This document shows positions 1 to 11,629 of a stretch of DNA of 64,000 nt, piece after piece. The notes beneath the pieces were generated by a model, which saw only the letters and a program-made list of their open reading frames with translations, ran no database searches and was not told the DNA's origin. A program made the translations under genes and the position numbers. Position 1 is the first letter of the stretch, and each line of letters starts with the position of its first letter. The DNA is taken from NCBI GenBank assembly GCA_021234155.1, contig JAJEKV010000002.1:22956942-23020941 (forward strand), in the 5' to 3' direction. Origin of the DNA: Isoetes taiwanensis (lineage: Eukaryota > Streptophyta > Lycopodiopsida > Isoetales > Isoetaceae).

Positions 1-340
1 GTTAGTTGGATTGGCAAGTAGGAGCTATCTTAGCATCACTTATATTATAGTCATTCTTGCATGTTTTGCCTTTAGCCTGCTCTATATCCTTTGCAGCTCT
101 TTACACTGTTTGTTCTGTTTGTTCCTAATATTTTGTCCCTTGATGGTCAAGGTGCTGGCAATATTCTTATCTTTCTAGGACCTAGTGATTCCTTAGTTCC
201 AATTCTGCTGATTGTTAGTCATGTATAAGTTCACATTTTTCATATCCGCAACAAGTTTGTAACATTTTTTCTTTTTTTCATTATAATACCTAATTACATT
301 AATTGAGGAGAAACTATCATATGGCAATTTACAATGAAGT
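1..340. other. AT-rich stretch, nothing recognised
   Basis: I see no gene, RNA or repeat signature here. The stretch runs up to the point where the LINE fragment at 341 begins. Confidence 0.5.
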
Positions 341-1190
341 TCACATTCCATGATAATAGGTTCATCAAGATGCATGAAGATCTTCTACATCCATTTCAAC
401 GACATCATTTTCTGTGGTCTCAAGTGGGAGATCGGCCCATAATGTTTTGGAAATTGATAAGCGAGAGCTTCCTCTCTATTCCATCCTTTTATTGTGTATA
501 ATATCTGGCAACGGAAAGCCTATGCTCAGCTCATCCCTCCCAATAGAAGTGCATGTTTGGCCGGCTCCTTCTATATGCTGATGTATTAGGTGGTAATGGT
601 CAGCCTCTGCTCTGGTCAACCTTTTTATGCGTAACTTCAGAAGAACATGATGCCAAATAGACATACTTATTGCGCACCGTTTTCTTTAACTTGATTGTCT
701 GCCATGCTTCATTCATCATTTCATGCCTTTCTTACTTCTCTTGAATAGCTTGTAACCTATGCCATGGATCATCATCGTGAGGTTGGGTAGGAAGAGAAGG
801 GATTGATTGCATAGGAGTGTAGGATACAACAATAGGACATAAAGGCACATGAGCAACAATAGGATATATGGTCACAACATGAGTGGAAGAGGCAGGTGCA
901 GTAGTAGTAGAAAGAACAGGCTTAAAGGATGACGCAATGCGAGCAAAAAAAGTATCAATATCAAAAAACATCTTCCTTAGCTTAGGACCATTGACCAAAA
1001 AAGATGATTTTTGAAGAATAAAAAGTCACTTCTAATCATGACAGAGTTTGATCATGAAGCAAAAATAGGCAAAAAAAAAACACAAATGCGAGGACCATTG
1101 AGAATAGGGTGGGCAAGATAGAAACAACAAACCATGAACTCATGTTGCAGTTCAATTGAAAACCCTTTTCCTCCTTTGTCTTTAGGGATC
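341..1190 (-). mobile_element. LINE fragment (end of ORF1 plus first residues of endonuclease), truncated
   Basis: The minus strand carries broken reading frames that match a second copy at 15990-16790 over most of their length (shared peptides STTTAPASSTHVVT and HQHIEGAGQTCTSIGRD). In the second copy the frame runs on into an APE-type endonuclease start, which identifies the family as a non-LTR retrotransposon; here the sequence diverges at about 341, so the endonuclease is lost. The upstream part has the WQTV/basic pattern and low complexity common in LINE ORF1 linkers, but I cannot name an ORF1 domain. Its 5' end abuts truncated gag of element A at about 1190, in mid-codon context (after MKDKDKD), so a LINE insertion or a rearrangement cut the gypsy element here. 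Stops and frameshifts make it a dead copy. Confidence 0.65.
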
Positions 1191-1823
1191 CTTGTCCTTA
1201 TCCTTCATGCTATAAGCATTCCCATACTCCCTCATTTCATCCAACCATGCCTCGGCTTCCATTCCAGACCTGTTGTCTTCTAAGAACTGTTCTAACTTCC
1301 TGGCTTTCCAGACATTGCTCAGTGTCGAGTCAACTTTCTTCTGATAGTCGGCTTCCATTCTGCCCCTATCACGGTTGGGACCCTCCCGGCGGTCCTGTGG
1401 ATCGTTCTCCTACTCTTTCGATTCAGAGTCGGAGTCAGAATTAGAGTTGGAGGAATCCGTGCTAGGTGATCTCCTTCTCCGGCTTCTCTTCTTTGCTTTG
1501 ACTGCTCTGCCAGTCGGAGTTTCAGGTAGTTGGACATTCTGGTCTAGTTCCATTGCTACCGCTCCTGCCAGCAAGGCTCTTATTTCGTGGATATCCGATC
1601 TTATCTGCGATATTTCTTCTTCTGGGGTTGGTGCCTCGAACTCCTGGAACAGGTTCCTTGACTGAAATTGTCTTGCGGGCGTTTGGTGTTCCAAAGGTTG
1701 TCTATCTTGTTCCACATTCCTGGGTACTCTAGCTGCATACACATTAGATTGCACTCTGATGATTAGTTCTTTGTTTGTTGTTGCATTTGTTTGTTTGATG
1801 ATATAGTTGTGGGGACAAAACAT
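1191..1823 (-). pseudogene. gag N-terminal fragment of element A
   Basis: The minus-strand frames encode a proline/acid-rich start, then the box PTPEEEISQIRSDIHEIRALL, a basic and serine-rich stretch (KKRSRRRR followed by a Ser/Asp run), and after a frameshift near 1400 the beginning of the Ty3-type capsid region (DYQKKVDS, NVWKARKLEQF, NRSGMEAEAWLDEM). All of these boxes recur in the gag of element B at 38596-39645. The fragment ends at about 1191 inside the capsid domain, just after MKDKDKD, where LINE sequence begins. The zinc knuckle and everything downstream are absent. It would have formed the virus-like particle shell if intact; this copy cannot. Confidence 0.8.
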
Positions 1824-1916
1824 ATCAAGAGAACATGCGTAATATCACCACTTATATTCATATGATATAATATTTTAACATTCAATAATAGAAGTAGAAA
1901 ATTGAAAATTTTAATT

Positions 1917-3480
1917 CTATTCTTGGAATCTCCCATAAGCTGGGTTGTCCTCCAAAAATTTCTTCACTTGGACTGTGCCGACTGTTCGCCCCAAGTTCCT
2001 GAGGATGTTTGTGGCCGTGCCTCCTTGGAGTGCGGTCACCAAGTCTTCAACCCTTCTCTCTGATGTGTAGGCTGCGGAGACTACCAACCTGCCCTGCCGC
2101 CTATAAGGTACTGCGAAGTCGAAGATGCTTAACGCTATTGTCCTCTTGACAAGGATGACATGATCGATGTTTGGAGCCATCCGAGCATGTCTTTCAAAGC
2201 CTGAGAGGGCAATAAGCATAAAAAACCCGTTCTTCTCCACCTGGGCTGAATTGGCGGTGTATGACCGCCATCCTTCCATCAGTGAGCAATGGCAAATAGA
2301 ACCTGAGGGCTTTGTCGTGCTTTGCCTCCCCTGCCTCCTCTCCGGATCTGATTGCAGCCCTGTGTCTTCCGGAGTATTCGTCCACCGGTACTGTTATCAT
2401 CTCCCTGTAGTCGCCAAACATAGACCTGGAAGAGGTCAAGTTGATGACGCCTCTCTCCTGTCTGATTGGTGCTATTGCCGAGGTGCTGGGTAGGAGTGCA
2501 GTCGTTGTTTTCCCTCTGATTCCCATCCGCTCTTGGATCGCTATGAACTCCTCCTCTGTGGGTAACTCCTGCTGAGCCATCATCTGCCTGATGCCGTTGT
2601 AGGCTTCTATGTCTGTTGATGACTGGCCAGCGTACGTCTGGGCCTCCCTGATGCTGGTGGGGGGAGTTCATCTATCCTGTAACCCCTGTCCCTGCACTCT
2701 AGAAGGTTCTTGATGTCGTGTAGGGTCAGGTACGCTTCCCCTTAGATGATTATGGAGGTTAGGCTTGTGATGCCTAGCCCAAGTGGTGGGGCTGTCCTTG
2801 TCGCTCTTAACCCCTCTTCAAAACTCGGAAGGTCCTCCTCTGCTTGTTGCCTTTCTTGTGTAGGGTCGACGTCGATGATGTCTTCCACGTCAGTCCCACG
2901 TCCTTCCTCTTATTCTTGCTCTGCTTCTTCGTACTCCAGAAGCATCTGCTCCTCTTCACCTGCTGCTATGGCCAGGCTCAAGCTCTAGGGGTTGGACAGA
3001 GGGTTCTCCTATCTGGGTTTGGGCTCTTTGGGATAAGAATATAGCTACCGCTGCAGAGGAGAAATATCTCCTCCTGTTTACAGCTACTGACATATAATTG
3101 GGCATGCGGGTAGCCTTATTTTCTAGGTATTTGTCTATGTTTGGGATGTCCTGCAGAGCTACATGAAGGGCCATGCTAGGTGCAAAGTATCCTATGCAAA
3201 GGGGAAGTTCTACTAAGGAGGGCCCTATCTTGGCGTGGAATTCAGTCATGATCTCTTGGTAGTAGGGAGTAGCATTGATGGTGGCATCCACATCGATCTC
3301 TTTTTGAAAAATAGCGAAGACCGAGTTGATGTCAGCCTCAGCCACATGAGCAGTGGCGTTGTACCATCGCCTGAATGCAGAGGTTGTTATGATGCTAGAG
3401 CTGCTGGGGTTATCAAACAGATGCAGAAGCGCCTCTGGAAGCTGAGAAATCGCCTTGGAATGAGGAGCAAAGAAGTAGGA
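1917..3480 (-). pseudogene. Uncharacterised pre-gag ORF (ORF2) of element A, broken
   Basis: Several minus-strand frames (about 3480-2956, 2583-2194, 2279-1917) together form a protein-coding stretch between the H3-like ORF and gag. Conserved boxes shared with element B are ISQLPEALLH, FRRWYNA, LCIGYFAP followed by IPNIDKYLENKATRMP, GLGITSL, LPTEEEF, FDFAVPY, and the C-terminal VQVKKFLEDNPAYGRFQE. A Glu-rich low-complexity section lies in the middle. The matching order and terminal stop in both elements show this is a genuine element gene, not chance. I do not recognise the family; it has no zinc knuckle, protease or polymerase motif. Frameshifts near 2200-2300 and 2700-2950 break it. It could be a structural or accessory protein preceding gag. 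Confidence 0.7.
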
Positions 3481-3683
3481 TGCAAATGAAGGTTGTGGTC
3501 CTATTTATAGGCAAAACCCTACTTTAGGGAATTTTTAGGGTTTGGGGATATCTATCAATTCGAGGTGCTGCTATGCAAATCATAGGCAAACTAGGTTAAA
3601 GAGTACATCCTAAGGATTCTATTGCAACAAATTTCATCTAATTTGGAGGTTTGGGATGAGTTAGAGCTATTTTGGTCTGATCA

Positions 3684-3746
3684 CTCACACAGTGCGCGAG
3701 AGCCATTTTCAAAAATTCTGGAAGTGGTCCTGGCGCACTCTGTGAG
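3684..3746 (-). promoter_or_regulatory. Conserved hairpin, copy A-4 (after H3-like ORF)
   Basis: Arms CTCACACAGTGCGC and GCGCACTCTGTGAG can pair over 14 bp with one mismatch, around a loop of about 35 nt. It is one of two copies between the H3-like ORF and ORF2 of element A. Confidence 0.75.
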
Positions 3747-3887
3747 GGGTGGACTCCTGTTTGGGTCCAAGATGGCTCAAAATTTACAATCTAAGGGTGA
3801 AATCCTCCCTATCTCATCGAGTTAGGGCAGATTGTGCCCTTACTTTCTACATTTGGCCAAGTCTGGGCAGAGATCAGTGGTCGACCA

Positions 3888-3950
3888 CTCACACAGTGCG
3901 CGAGAGGCATTTTCAAAAAGTTTGGAATTGCTCCTGGCGCACTCTGTGAG
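3888..3950 (-). promoter_or_regulatory. Conserved hairpin, copy A-3 (after H3-like ORF)
   Basis: It has the same arms as the copy at 3684 (CTCACACAGTGCGC / GCGCACTCTGTGAG) and a similar loop. Spacing between the two copies is about 200 bp, as for the equivalent pair in element B. Confidence 0.75.
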
Positions 3951-4096
3951 GGGTGGGGTCAAAAACACTGATTTTTGGTCCAAATTTGTTAATTCCAAAT
4001 GCACATATTAATACAACCTAATTACTTACAATTTTACACCTTAACATGATCAAAACATATTTTTGTATTTACAAAAACTCCTGTAATTACAATAAG

Positions 4097-5227
4097 TTAG
4101 CAGTCTTCTTTCTTAATAAACCTAGCTAGTTTCATATCCCTAGGCATACAAGTTACTCTCTTTGCATAGAGGGCACATGCTGGAGAGTCTTCAAAATGTT
4201 GTACTAATCTTTGCTCTGCTGCCTCCTGTAGTGCGAGTAATATATCGTCTGTTACTCTCTTCGTGCTATCGAACTGTTGTAAAATTTCTCTGGTCAGTCT
4301 TGCGAAGGCAGCTCGTGGTATCAACAACCCGTAGCTCCTCTGAAAATGACGGATCTCCCGAGCAGCTCTCGCGAAGTAGGAGTCCGCCTTTCTCTTCATC
4401 GGCTTCTTCGGGGGTGTGGGTCTCTCCGGGGTGGCTTTAACGTATTCTTCTTTGATGGCCTTCCCCCCTCCACATATGTTACCTTGTGTTCTTCGTAATA
4501 TTTGGAGTACTCCTCGTACATTTTCATGTACTCGTTGTACTCCTTCAGTTTCTTCCTGTACTCTCGCTCATGCTTGAGTACATAAGACTCTCGTGCCGGC
4601 CTGCCCTTCTTGGGATCTGTTGTCGGCTTCGGCCATTTGGGGTATGGGGGAGCTACTACTGCCGATTCCTCCTCCTCAGCATCCACGTTTGAAGGTCAGG
4701 AGCCTTACATTTGGGTGGGGACTCTTGACTTCGTCTTCTAACTTCGATTAATGCGAGGATGATGATGGCGGCCTGTCGGGCTCCCGCTTCGTTATGGTGA
4801 CCCCCTTTGCCGGGTTGTACTTCGTCTTGCGCCGGGGTTCCTTGGGTGCCTCGGGATCCTTCCCTTTATCCTCTTTCCGCCTCTGGCGCTCCTCCCTCAA
4901 CCTCTTCCACTCCATGCTTCTCTTCGATTCTCTTTCTCTTTGCTGCCCTCTTCTTCTTCGCCATCTTCTTTAGCTTACGCACCAGCTCCTCTGGTAGCGC
5001 TTCGTCCTCGTCCTCCTCGTTGTCGCCTCCATCACGTTGATTCTCAGAGTTTTCCTGCTCTTCAGTGTTTTGGGTGTGTCCCTCCTCCTCCTGGTGCTCC
5101 TGATCCTCCTCTTGGGTGTCAGGGCTCGCTCCTGAGCCTCTCTACCCTTCTGTTGAGCAGCGAGGACTTGGGCGCTGACATAGTCATCGGGTACTAGCAT
5201 CCGAGCAATTTGTTTGGTGCAGGCTAT
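4097..5227 (-). pseudogene. Histone H3-like ORF of element A, frameshifted
   Basis: The C-terminal frame (4399-4097) encodes an 89-residue histone fold: AAREIRHFQR, LLIPRAAFARL, then LLALQEAAEQ, HFEDSPACALYAKRV, and PRDMKLARFI, ending in a stop. It aligns without gaps to element B and to canonical H3. Upstream, another frame (4686-4396) carries the charged region with RPARESYV, KYYEEHK and VEGGRPSKK that also precedes the fold in B. At the N-terminus (5227-5190) the frame reads I-A-C-T-K-Q-I-A-R-M, a degenerate H3 tail, with ATA where an initiator ATG is expected (5225-5227), exactly as in B. H113 of H3 is Tyr here and the K9 position is Met. Frameshifts near 4400 and between 4690 and 4970 make this copy nonfunctional, yet the fold has no stop. 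Confidence 0.85.
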
Positions 5228-5451
5228 ATTTTGAAATAGGGTGATCGCCTTCTGAGCGCCTAAAAATTGCCTTGTTGGGTGGAGAGCAGCTAGCTGGAGA
5301 AGGAAAGTGAAAATGAGGAACCCTAACGGTCTGTTTATAGGTCTGGGGATTTTAGGGTTTGGACTTGCAATTTCATGTCGTACCATTCTATAAGGCATTA
5401 GTGTTGGTAGGATCAAAACATTATGTTTGTTTAGGCAAAAAGTGTCCACCA

Positions 5452-5515
5452 CTCACACAGTGCGCGAGAAGCACTTTCAAAAGATTTGGAAATGCCCAAG
5501 GCGCAACTCTGTGAG
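5452..5515 (-). promoter_or_regulatory. Conserved hairpin, copy A-2 (leader)
   Basis: Arms CTCACACAGTGCGC and GCGCAACTCTGTGAG (one extra base) enclose a loop containing an inner short stem (GCA-TTTC / GGAAATGC). It lies between the PBS and the H3-like ORF. Confidence 0.7.
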
Positions 5516-5663
5516 GGGTCACCCCTTTTTTTACTCACTTTCAATTTGTAAAGAGTTTCTTAGTGTTCCAACATACAATTCTAGTTCAAATTTAAGGATT
5601 AAGCTGCCCTGCACTATCAGATTGCATAATTATGCATCTATCTAGGTCAACATAGGTCCACCA

Positions 5664-5726
5664 CTCACACAGTGCGCGAGACGCATTTTCAAAAAGTTTG
5701 GAAATGCCCAGGGCGCACTCTATGAG
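5664..5726 (-). promoter_or_regulatory. Conserved hairpin, copy A-1 (leader)
   Basis: Arms CTCACACAGTGCGC and GCGCACTCTATGAG are present. It is the copy closest to the PBS of element A. Confidence 0.7.
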
Positions 5727-5923
5727 GGGTCACACCTTTTTGGCTCTAATTCTTCCATAATTCATCTTAATCTTAGCATTGTTCTACTTGCTGCTCTACA
5801 AGATTGGAAAACAAAATTCCAATTTTCGAGGTTCATGCTTAGGTTGCTATTCCCAAGACTGGAAGTCTACTGTTAGTCCTAACAGGGAATGATCAGTGCC
5901 CGATCTTGGACTACCAAGATCAT

Positions 5924-5935
5924 GCTTTGATAACG
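5924..5935 (-). other. Primer-binding site of element A, degenerate initiator-Met type
   Basis: Just inside the LTR the minus strand reads GTTATCAAAGC, close to the TGGTATCAGAGC complement of initiator-Met tRNA that element B has intact. The following bases also align with B. Confidence 0.65.
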
Positions 5936-5938
5936 CTG

Positions 5939-7731
5939 TGACGTCCCCTATTTCTTCTACGATGCTCCCATCGTATGAGAAGGCGGAGTTCATCCCCCTG
6001 ACAGCCAAACTGGCAGGGGCCATCCACCTGACGCCAATCCCAAGAACTGGGTTTGTGAGGAAGAGTGGATGGGTCATTTGCCCCGTCTTCCTTCGGGATC
6101 GACCTAACTGCAGAAGCGCGAATAAACATGAGCACATGACATCAATACATCAATAAAGTCACCTTGAAGGGTGAATACATCATAACATAACATAAACATC
6201 AGTAACAACATCAACGTAAATAATAGCAACAAAAGAAAATCCTACCCAGGGCTCAGACTCATGGGGAATCGACTGACGGCTTGGGTCTCCAGAAGTCAAT
6301 GCAGACCGAATTCATGGCAATTGGATTGGGCTAGCATAAGAACATGGATGTTGGGTAGTCCACTCCATCCGCCCCTCCCGTGCACACTTTGTAGAGTAGG
6401 TTGAAAAGTCTTGGGACCGGACCGTAGCCTGCCGGGTGCATAGCCAAGAGGGCTACTACTGGGTTGCATCTCCCCAGTCCTGATGAGGCAGGAGGAGAGT
6501 CACCTCCCCTCTAGAGGCATGCATGCCCATCACAGGCGGCTAGAGGGCCACTACCCGTATTCGACTTGAACCTCATTGAAGGTGACGCATCACCCAAGAG
6601 GTGTCGAGCTCATGCCTTGCCCACACGCAGTGGCAAACCATTAAGCCTAGCCCACTAAAGTCTCTGGTAGGCTTTACACACCAGAGGGATCAATCAGTGA
6701 TGGGACAAGTCCCACTTATTCCACCGGTCTAGCCCTGCACAACCAGGCAGGCTCTTGTACACGGACCGCATTAATTGGGAATTAATGAGGCTATCTAGGA
6801 TCATCTGCTACTGAAGGTTTCAGGGTCTCTACCTCCCTTCCCACATATACAGGAGAGCATAGAATGGAACATCATCAACATCAAAGAACTGAAATACTGA
6901 ATAAGATCTAATCTATCTTATCTAAACATACAAGGTTAGGTTCTTTCGTTACGGCTGTTGATCTTAGGATCTATAAGGCTGATAAGACTGATCTAACATG
7001 CTATCCTAGCTCATTGCTGGGCTAAAAGACGGCTTTGCACAACAGAATTGCAAGTTACCTGATCCTTGGCTAGCTCCAACTCCCCGGATTGCGTCCATGG
7101 CTTCAATCTTGCTGAAGACTGCTGCTCTTGGTGAATCAACGAGGCCCACGTGGATATTACACGTTATTTATTAATTATATTGGTTTTGTTTATTGTTATA
7201 TACCTTGGGCTTCCCATCTGAATTCAGCCTATGGGATATTTCGACAAAACTGCCAAGAACCCTAATCTCTGGAACTGCCAAGATCCAACCAATTAGCTTG
7301 AAGCAACGACTCAATCATTACCCTAAGCTGCCGAATTGTCCTGTGTAACACTAAGAACTCATCACGGAAGCTAAAAAACAAAGCATTAAGCTAGATTAGC
7401 CAAGATCGGGATGAAACAGGGGAATTTTAAAAGGGGGGTTTGTGCTCAGAAGATGTTCGAGGGCTTTGAGGTGAAAGACAGATCGATTACCTTTTGAAGA
7501 AGGACCAGTTCACATATTTGGAGCTTGATTCTGCCTTCCAGACCTGATGCTTCGCATGAATTATTGGCAGATTTATATTGTTTTCTTGATTGTATACCTC
7601 TTTGATCTTGTGCCCAAGACTTAGAGCTTGAGATTGTTATTGTTTGCCTGTGTGATCCCGAGTTAAATGAAAATCCGAGCCTTGTTGTCAAATTTATGAG
7701 TGTTTCCTATTGATTTTGTGACAGACGTCAT
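5939..7731 (-). repeat. 5' LTR of element A
   Basis: In element orientation it begins TGACGTCTGTC (at 7731) and ends GGGGACGTCA (5939), giving TGACGT...ACGTCA termini shared with both LTRs of element B. The inner end matches B (ATGACCC, CACTCTTC, GGGATGAACTC, TAGGGGACGTCA). The middle (about 6240-6840) resembles, in reverse, the section at 44930-45420 of the B 3' LTR, including the repeated phrase around a gain/loss of GTGTAAGGCCTACC-like sequence. No coding capacity is evident. The outer boundary at 7731 is inferred from the TGACGT terminus only, since the second LTR is missing. Confidence 0.7.
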
Positions 7732-9125
7732 TCCCCATACATTATTCTACCTTTGCACCTTACTTTGAGAAAGAAAGAAGTAGAAGCATTGCATATAAGC
7801 ACCTAGAGTACAAGTACATGGTGGGCATAATGTTTGCTTGATTCATTGGTATAGGTTTAAACCTGCATCATAGGGTCATTGATCTATGAGTGCAACTCCA
7901 CACTTCTATGCTGCTCAAATAGCTTTTATCAATTCATTGGCATAGTCATTGTAGGCATTGATATTGCATAAAGCAAAAAAGTGCATTCAAACATCCAGCA
8001 ATTCCAAAAGTTTCTGCTGTTCACACTTTGTGACAGGCAATTATCAAAAAAATCAAAAATTCCAAAAAGATACACATCTTCTTGCAAAGGGCTTTCTGGA
8101 ACATTGAGTGTGGACATTGTAGAAGAGGATTAAAGCATCAGATCTCAAAGGCTATCTGTATCGAGTTTGAAAATCTAGCTCTCTACCAGGGATATTGACC
8201 AAAAATTGATCTGGTCAGGAGTGTTTATTTGACAAGCTTGCCCTCATCAAAATCCATCAGACTTTTTTCCCAACATCCTTCAAGATTTTGTGCAGCTCCA
8301 GAATAAAAAATCATGAGTAAATCCCTTTAGTTTGCATTTGGCATGCATTCTTGCAAGGGAGACTTTTTTCTCTTTAGAAAGCTGTTCTTAACAACTGTTT
8401 GAGCATTCTTCTTGGGATTTTTTCACTTAGAGTGGTTGCCTTAAGCAACCTGGAGGTTCTAAAGCACTGAGGTTGAAGGTTTTGCCAGGAACACCTTCAA
8501 CTGCCTACATCCATCACAAATATTGAGTGTTAAGCTTGAAATAAGTTCTTGCAGCTCGTCTATGTACTAGTCATGTAACAAAAAGCCACTATAGATTGTG
8601 ATCAGATATAGAACTATCAAACATATTTGTTCTTGGCATGTTATCCACCAGCATAGTAGCATCTGTTACATTATAACAACTACGATCATGCCGAGCATAA
8701 GCTCTAACTGGTCTAGTCCAGCTATTACGCCATGTAAAGTACTAGTCTCTGTCAACCTCTACAAGCCTGCAATCCAGCACAAACTGCCTTCAATCCCTGA
8801 ACAACTTGTGCGTCTTTGTCACATCTTTAAGCATCTTCTTTTTTAAAATGGTAAGACTTTGAACTTTGTGCCAGGAACGCCGCTGTGCAGACCGCATGCG
8901 GCGTTCCCTTCCCGGTTGTGTCCCCCTTGCAGCATGCTAGTTGCCAGCATTCAATGCCAACGCGAACCTTCTCCCTTGCCACGATGCGTTCCCTTCTCCG
9001 GCTGTGACAATCTGTTTCAAATTTTTGCACGCCATACTCCCTGATGCCTTGGAGTATCCGTCCTGCTGCTTAGAAGCGGTTTACAGCAGTGATAGATTGC
9101 ATTCAATTGCTTGGATCAGCATACA
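7732..9125. other. No gene recognised; one strong hairpin inside
   Basis: I see no homologous reading frame. A perfect 10-bp inverted repeat, GGAACGCCGC / GCGGCGTTCC, separated by 14 bp, sits at 8874-8907. It is GC-rich in an AT-rich neighbourhood. Confidence 0.5.
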
Positions 9126-9640
9126 TAGCCGATTGTGATTCCATGCTGCCGATTTACCTCTTTGGCCCTAATCAACAATTTGGGCAGCTTTGATGTCTCA
9201 TATTCATACTGCAAATGCCATATCCAGGGAAGAACTACTAGGTGAGTCCCTTTTTTACCTCTATTTCTTGTCATTGTCTCTTTAAATCAAGCTTTAATAC
9301 CGTCACAGTTCCTTCTTCTAGATAATTTTTCTGCTGATTCAAAAGGTTGATGCAATTATTTGTTGATTAGTTGATTGTGAATATATAGCTGATTGTGATT
9401 CCATATTGTAGATTTACCTCTTTGACCCTAATCAATGACTTGGGTAGCTTTGATGTCTCATTCATACTGCAAATGCCATATTCAGAGAAGAACTACTAGG
9501 TGAGCCCCTCTTTGCCTCTATTTCTTCCCATTGGCTCTTCAAATTAAGTTTTGATGCCACCAGAGTCCCTTCTTCTAGATAAATTTTCTGCTGATTCAAA
9601 AGGTTGATGCAATCATTTATTGATTTGGGGTTGATCTGAG
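9126..9640. repeat. Tandem duplication, unit about 257 bp, two copies
   Basis: The unit beginning GATTGTGATTCCAT at about 9130 recurs at about 9389 with scattered differences. Shared landmarks include CAAATGCCATAT, GAAGAACTACTAGGTGAG and CTGCTGATTCAAAAGGTTGATG. The minus strand of the second copy has a 64-codon frame starting MSGYTSQINPK. This could be the start of a copia-type gag, but similarity is too weak to claim. Confidence 0.75.
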
Positions 9641-11592
9641 ATGTATAGCCCGACATCGAGCTCGAGTGCCAATATTATGTTTCAGGCTTTCAGGATTATA
9701 GCGTCGGTTTCTCCCAAGGAACACCAGGGTTAATTTCATACATCTTCATCTTAGAGGTGTGCAATCATATCATTTGTTTGCTCTTAAAATGTTTGTAATA
9801 ATTTTTCACGTTGGAAAATTGGCACATAGGCCTCATTCTATTTCTGGCCACTATCAGCATTGAGCCATGTCATGTGACTGCAGACCCTGTCCTGTGCCCT
9901 GTCCTATGACTGCAATTAACATCCTTGCATATCAGATGCATAGTGCGTCATAGAGAAGAAGAATCCACGAAGGAAAAACTAGCGTGGGTTATAGGTAGGC
10001 CTTTTGGAATGACAAAATTTTTGGTTCTGTATGTCTTTTGTGCATATTTGATTGCATGTCTTATTCCCTTGGCATTTACAAGAGCGATATGTTTGTGAGT
10101 AAAACTTTAAGTTTTGTGGATGCTTTACAACTATAAAATCACACCCCAGAGGAGTCACTCAGGCTGGTACAACCCTAACTCCCAACTCTTTTTCAGAAGC
10201 TTCAGGGTTTGTGGACGCTTGGAAAAGAGCTTAACAAAGCAGCTACCGGGTCCTTCATTTGCAAGAGCTGTTCTTCTGAGCTGGGAAAGGCTAAACAAAT
10301 TTTTTTCTACAGATGAGTCGTTGAAGCAGGTATAACCCTAACCCCCAACACTTTTTCAGAAGCTTCAGGATTTATTGATGCTTGCAAAACAGCTTATGGA
10401 AACAGCTTATCGTGTCATTAATTTGAAATAGAGTAGTTGAAGCAGCGAGTAAGCTTAGGCTTTCGCAACCGATCCAATTTTTTAGGGTCCTAGAAGAAAG
10501 AAGGTTTAAGATAATTCTCTGATTCATTGATTTGAGGGAGAGCTTGATTCGACCATGTATGTGGAGGGCAGTTGTTTTCAGTTTTTGTAATCTTGCCCTC
10601 AGTATTTTTACAAATTTGTTTCTTTGTTTGCTCCTATGCACAGATCATGTCCTTTGCAGCCTTGCAATGTTCCTTTATTGCTCCTCTGCAGAGCTCCTCT
10701 CCTTTCCTTGAACTACTATACTCTTTTTCTGTGTGGCTTCTAGAAAGATCATATCATGTTAGAATGGTTAGTAGTTTTTTTGTTCTAAAAGCTGTTTCAA
10801 TACCTATTTTATTGCGTTGTTTGTTCCGTTTCGTTGCAGGTACCTGCTTTGTTAAGCTTTTTGTTTTCATTTAGTTGTAGAGGCATAGGAGCATGTTCCG
10901 ATGCAACCATGGTAACAAGTGTGACATTGGATAATCCTTGTGTTTTTAAATCATTTCCAATTTGAGATATATGAGTGTCTATTGCCACTTAAAGATGGTA
11001 AGCGCCAAAACATTGCATTCTAGCATATTTTGCTGATGATTCCAAGTAGATTGGTTTAAGCATTTGATCTTTGTTACGATTTACTGATCGATTCTAGATT
11101 CTGTTTCCATTCGTACATTGTCCATTGGAGTTGTATTATTGCCTCTTGCTAACCTTTGTGTTGTATTTATATTTATCTTTCCACAAAAAGCTGGGCACGA
11201 AATAGTGAATACGGAAGGTCTGCAAAAGCTGGCTACTTCTAAGATCTAAGTCTGTAAGCTCAAACAAAATGCTAATATGTTTGTACCCTATTATGGACCA
11301 CCAGTTCTTTTCCTGCTATGACTACCAGTTCATTTGGTCTAAGAGAAACGTTGTCCATACCCCTAAGTGTCTATTTATTGTTTTACGAACATTATTGGAA
11401 ATTTTATTATTGTTTATTTATTATTGGGTAAAATTATGTTAATAAACCAAGAAACACAAGCAATGAAAACTGCCAAACACGTTAAACAAATAAACCCATA
11501 AGTAACATCTATCATCTTCATAAGTAATATGAAGTAAAACACGTTCTTCAAAAAAAAAAACATCTATCATTTTTTTTAGATTTAAAGAAACA
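9641..11592. other. No gene recognised; short tandem duplication near 10165-10395
   Basis: AACCCTAACTCCCAAC followed by TTTTTCAGAAGCTTCAGG at about 10168 recurs, diverged, at about 10335, giving a period of about 165 bp. Otherwise I see only AT-rich DNA. Confidence 0.45.
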
Positions 11593-11620
11593 CTAGTTAT
11601 GGTGCCCGGCGTTGCCGGGC
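11593..11620 (-). mobile_element. Helitron 3' terminus (minus-strand element)
   Basis: The minus strand reads the hairpin GCCCGGCAACGCCGGGC (11620-11604; 7-bp perfect stem, 3-nt loop), then ACCATAA, CTAG and a following T. A GC-rich hairpin shortly before CTRR and insertion next to T is the canonical Helitron 3' end. A degenerate relative with the same ACCATWACTAGT ending lies at 30027. The 5' TC end was not located, so the extent is unknown. Confidence 0.7.
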
Positions 11621-11629
11621 CTAGTAACA

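Larger units (their letters stand above)
1191..7731 (-). mobile_element. Ty3/gypsy element A, 3'-truncated, carrying a histone H3-like ORF
   Basis: Read on the minus strand, the order is LTR (7731-5939), degenerate initiator-Met PBS, two hairpins, an H3-like reading frame, two more hairpins, an uncharacterised ORF, then the N-terminal half of gag, which ends abruptly at about 1191. Every part has a counterpart in the same order in element B (33361-45711), and protein similarity is clear in all three ORFs while nucleotide similarity is modest, so the copies are old relatives rather than a recent duplication. No protease, reverse transcriptase or integrase remains on this copy. Multiple frameshifts break the ORFs. 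The partner LTR is missing, consistent with truncation by the LINE fragment or by deletion. Confidence 0.8.
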
